Origin: CAIVAT01 sp038212325 | GTDB taxonomy: Bacteria > Bacteroidota > Bacteroidia > Bacteroidales > FEN-979 | Direction: 5' to 3' | Assembly (NCBI GenBank): GCA_038212325.1 | Contig: JBBQUQ010000001.1 | Span: 15,230 to 79,229, forward strand | Length of the DNA stretch: 64,000 nt | Part shown: positions 63,136 through 64,000 of the stretch, piece by piece | Position numbering within the stretch: position 1 is the stretch's first letter | Layout of the letters: each line of letters begins with the position of its first letter | Program-made: the position numbers and the translations under genes | Notes under the pieces: model-generated | What the model saw: only the letters and a program-made list of their open reading frames with translations | Told to the model about the DNA's origin: nothing | The model's database searches: none

Positions 63136-64000
63136 ATGAATTTCATTGAAGAATTACGCTGGCGTGGAATGATCCACGACATGACGCCGGGCACAGAGGA
63201 GCAGATGCTGACGGAAATGACATCGGCTTATATCGGCTATGACCCCACAAGCGATTCGCTTCACATCGGCAACCTGGCATCGATCATGATGTTGGTGCAC
63301 CTTCAACTGGCAGGTCATAAGCCATTTGCCCTTGTTGGCGGCGCCTCAGGCATGATCGGCGATCCTTCCGGTAAATCCGAAGAACGCAACCTCCTTGATG
63401 AAACAGTATTGCGTTACAATCAGAATTGTATTCAGAAACAACTTGAAAAATTCCTGGATTTTGATTGCGGCCCAAATTCAGCTGAAATGGTAAACAATTA
63501 CGACTGGATGAAGGAATTTTCATTCCTTAATTTCCTTCGTGAAGTAGGCAAGCATATCACGGTTAATTACATGATGGCCAAAGACTCGGTGAAAAACCGC
63601 ATGGAGTCCGGCTCTGGAATCTCTTTCACCGAATTCACCTACCAGCTTGTGCAAGGCTATGATTATTGCTGGCTTTTCGAGCATAAGCAGATAAAACTAC
63701 AGATGGGCGGATCTGATCAATGGGGCAATATTCTGACAGGCACTGAACTGATCCGCCGGAAACTTGGCGGCGAGGCTTTTGCCCTCACCTGTCCGCTCAT
63801 TACCAAGGCAGATGGCGGAAAATTCGGAAAGACCGAATCCGGAAATGTATGGCTCGATCCCAAAAAGACTTCCCCATACAAATTTTACCAGTTCTGGCTT
63901 AATTCAAGCGATTCAGATGCATCAGAATATATTAAAAAGTTTACCCTGCTTTCAAAAGAAGAGATCGTAACGCTTCAGAAACAACATGATGAAGCTCCCC
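63136..64000 (+). CDS. tyrS: tyrosine--tRNA ligase, 3' end cut by window edge
   Basis: 288 residues visible of about 430. Class I aminoacyl-tRNA synthetase: YIGYDPTSDSLHIGNL (HIGH motif), GGASGMIGDPSGKSEERN, QLVQGYDYCWL, QMGGSDQWGNI and the KMSKS-type KFGKTESG. The Tyr-binding and ATP-binding parts are complete; the S4-like C-terminal domain lies beyond the edge. Confidence 0.97.
   Translation, partial: MNFIEELRWRGMIHDMTPGTEEQMLTEMTSAYIGYDPTSDSLHIGNLASIMMLVHLQLAGHKPFALVGGASGMIGDPSGKSEERNLLDETVLRYNQNCIQKQLEKFLDFDCGPNSAEMVNNYDWMKEFSFLNFLREVGKHITVNYMMAKDSVKNRMESGSGISFTEFTYQLVQGYDYCWLFEHKQIKLQMGGSDQWGNILTGTELIRRKLGGEAFALTCPLITKADGGKFGKTESGNVWLDPKKTSPYKFYQFWLNSSDSDASEYIKKFTLLSKEEIVTLQKQHDEAP

Overview
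The window is a chromosomal segment of a Bacteroidota bacterium, most likely Bacteroidales-like. Four things point there: several large secreted proteins ending in type IX secretion system (T9SS) sorting domains; a PorZ homologue; a fused MurF-alanine racemase; and promoters of the Bacteroidota type (-33 TTG, -7 TAnnTTTG) just upstream of many start codons. There is no phage, IS element, CRISPR array or rRNA operon. One tRNA (anticodon CAT) is present.

Layout. 1-9.1 kb (minus strand): a surface-polysaccharide cluster with a GT2 glycosyltransferase, two GT-C-like membrane proteins, an MBOAT O-acyltransferase and two paralogous AlgJ/AlgX-like proteins, one cut by the window edge. 9.1-14.3 kb (minus): murF-alr fusion, pdxA and an M17 leucyl aminopeptidase. 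14.4-15.5 kb: mqnC (futalosine menaquinone pathway). 15.7-27.1 kb: four large T9SS cargo proteins, namely a trypsin-like protease, a LamG protein, a FISUMP protein and a tandem DUF3494 ice-binding-like protein. 27.6-37.5 kb: tRNA, queA, ispD, a GT2 enzyme, a flippase-like protein, ruvC, an arginase-fold protein, topA and miaB. 37.5-43.0 kb: Wza-like and Wzc-like capsule export proteins followed by cysD-cysN. 43.1-47.7 kb: porZ, recO, lysS. 47.7-51.7 kb: a secreted peptidylarginine-deiminase-like enzyme, divergent from a LysM lytic transglycosylase. 51.8-60.5 kb: a nine-gene plus-strand export operon (TolC-like, HlyD-like, DUF2147, two ABC ATPases, a small membrane protein, two ABC-2 permeases, MltF-like transglycosylase). 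60.5-64 kb: a DUF5674 pair, an SPFH / ribbon-helix-helix / DUF1648 cassette, and the start of tyrS.

How the genes fit together. Much of the window concerns the cell surface: polysaccharide synthesis, acylation and export; T9SS cargo and one T9SS component (PorZ); peptidoglycan remodelling; and efflux. The remainder is housekeeping.

The most unusual DNA-level feature is a set of short dispersed repeats. An 8-bp unit (AAATGGYR type), a 7-bp CGCGTGA unit, a 9-bp TGCATTGCC unit, a GC-rich palindrome and a 10-bp AAAATCTGYG unit all sit at gene boundaries. Several are translated into the ends or linkers of otherwise conserved housekeeping proteins. At the protein level the most notable items are the PPAD-like deiminase with all four catalytic residues and a T9SS tail, the double DUF3494 protein, a pre-sorting-domain module shared by three neighbouring secreted proteins, the arginase-fold protein with altered metal ligands, and the compact SPFH/RHH/DUF1648 cassette.
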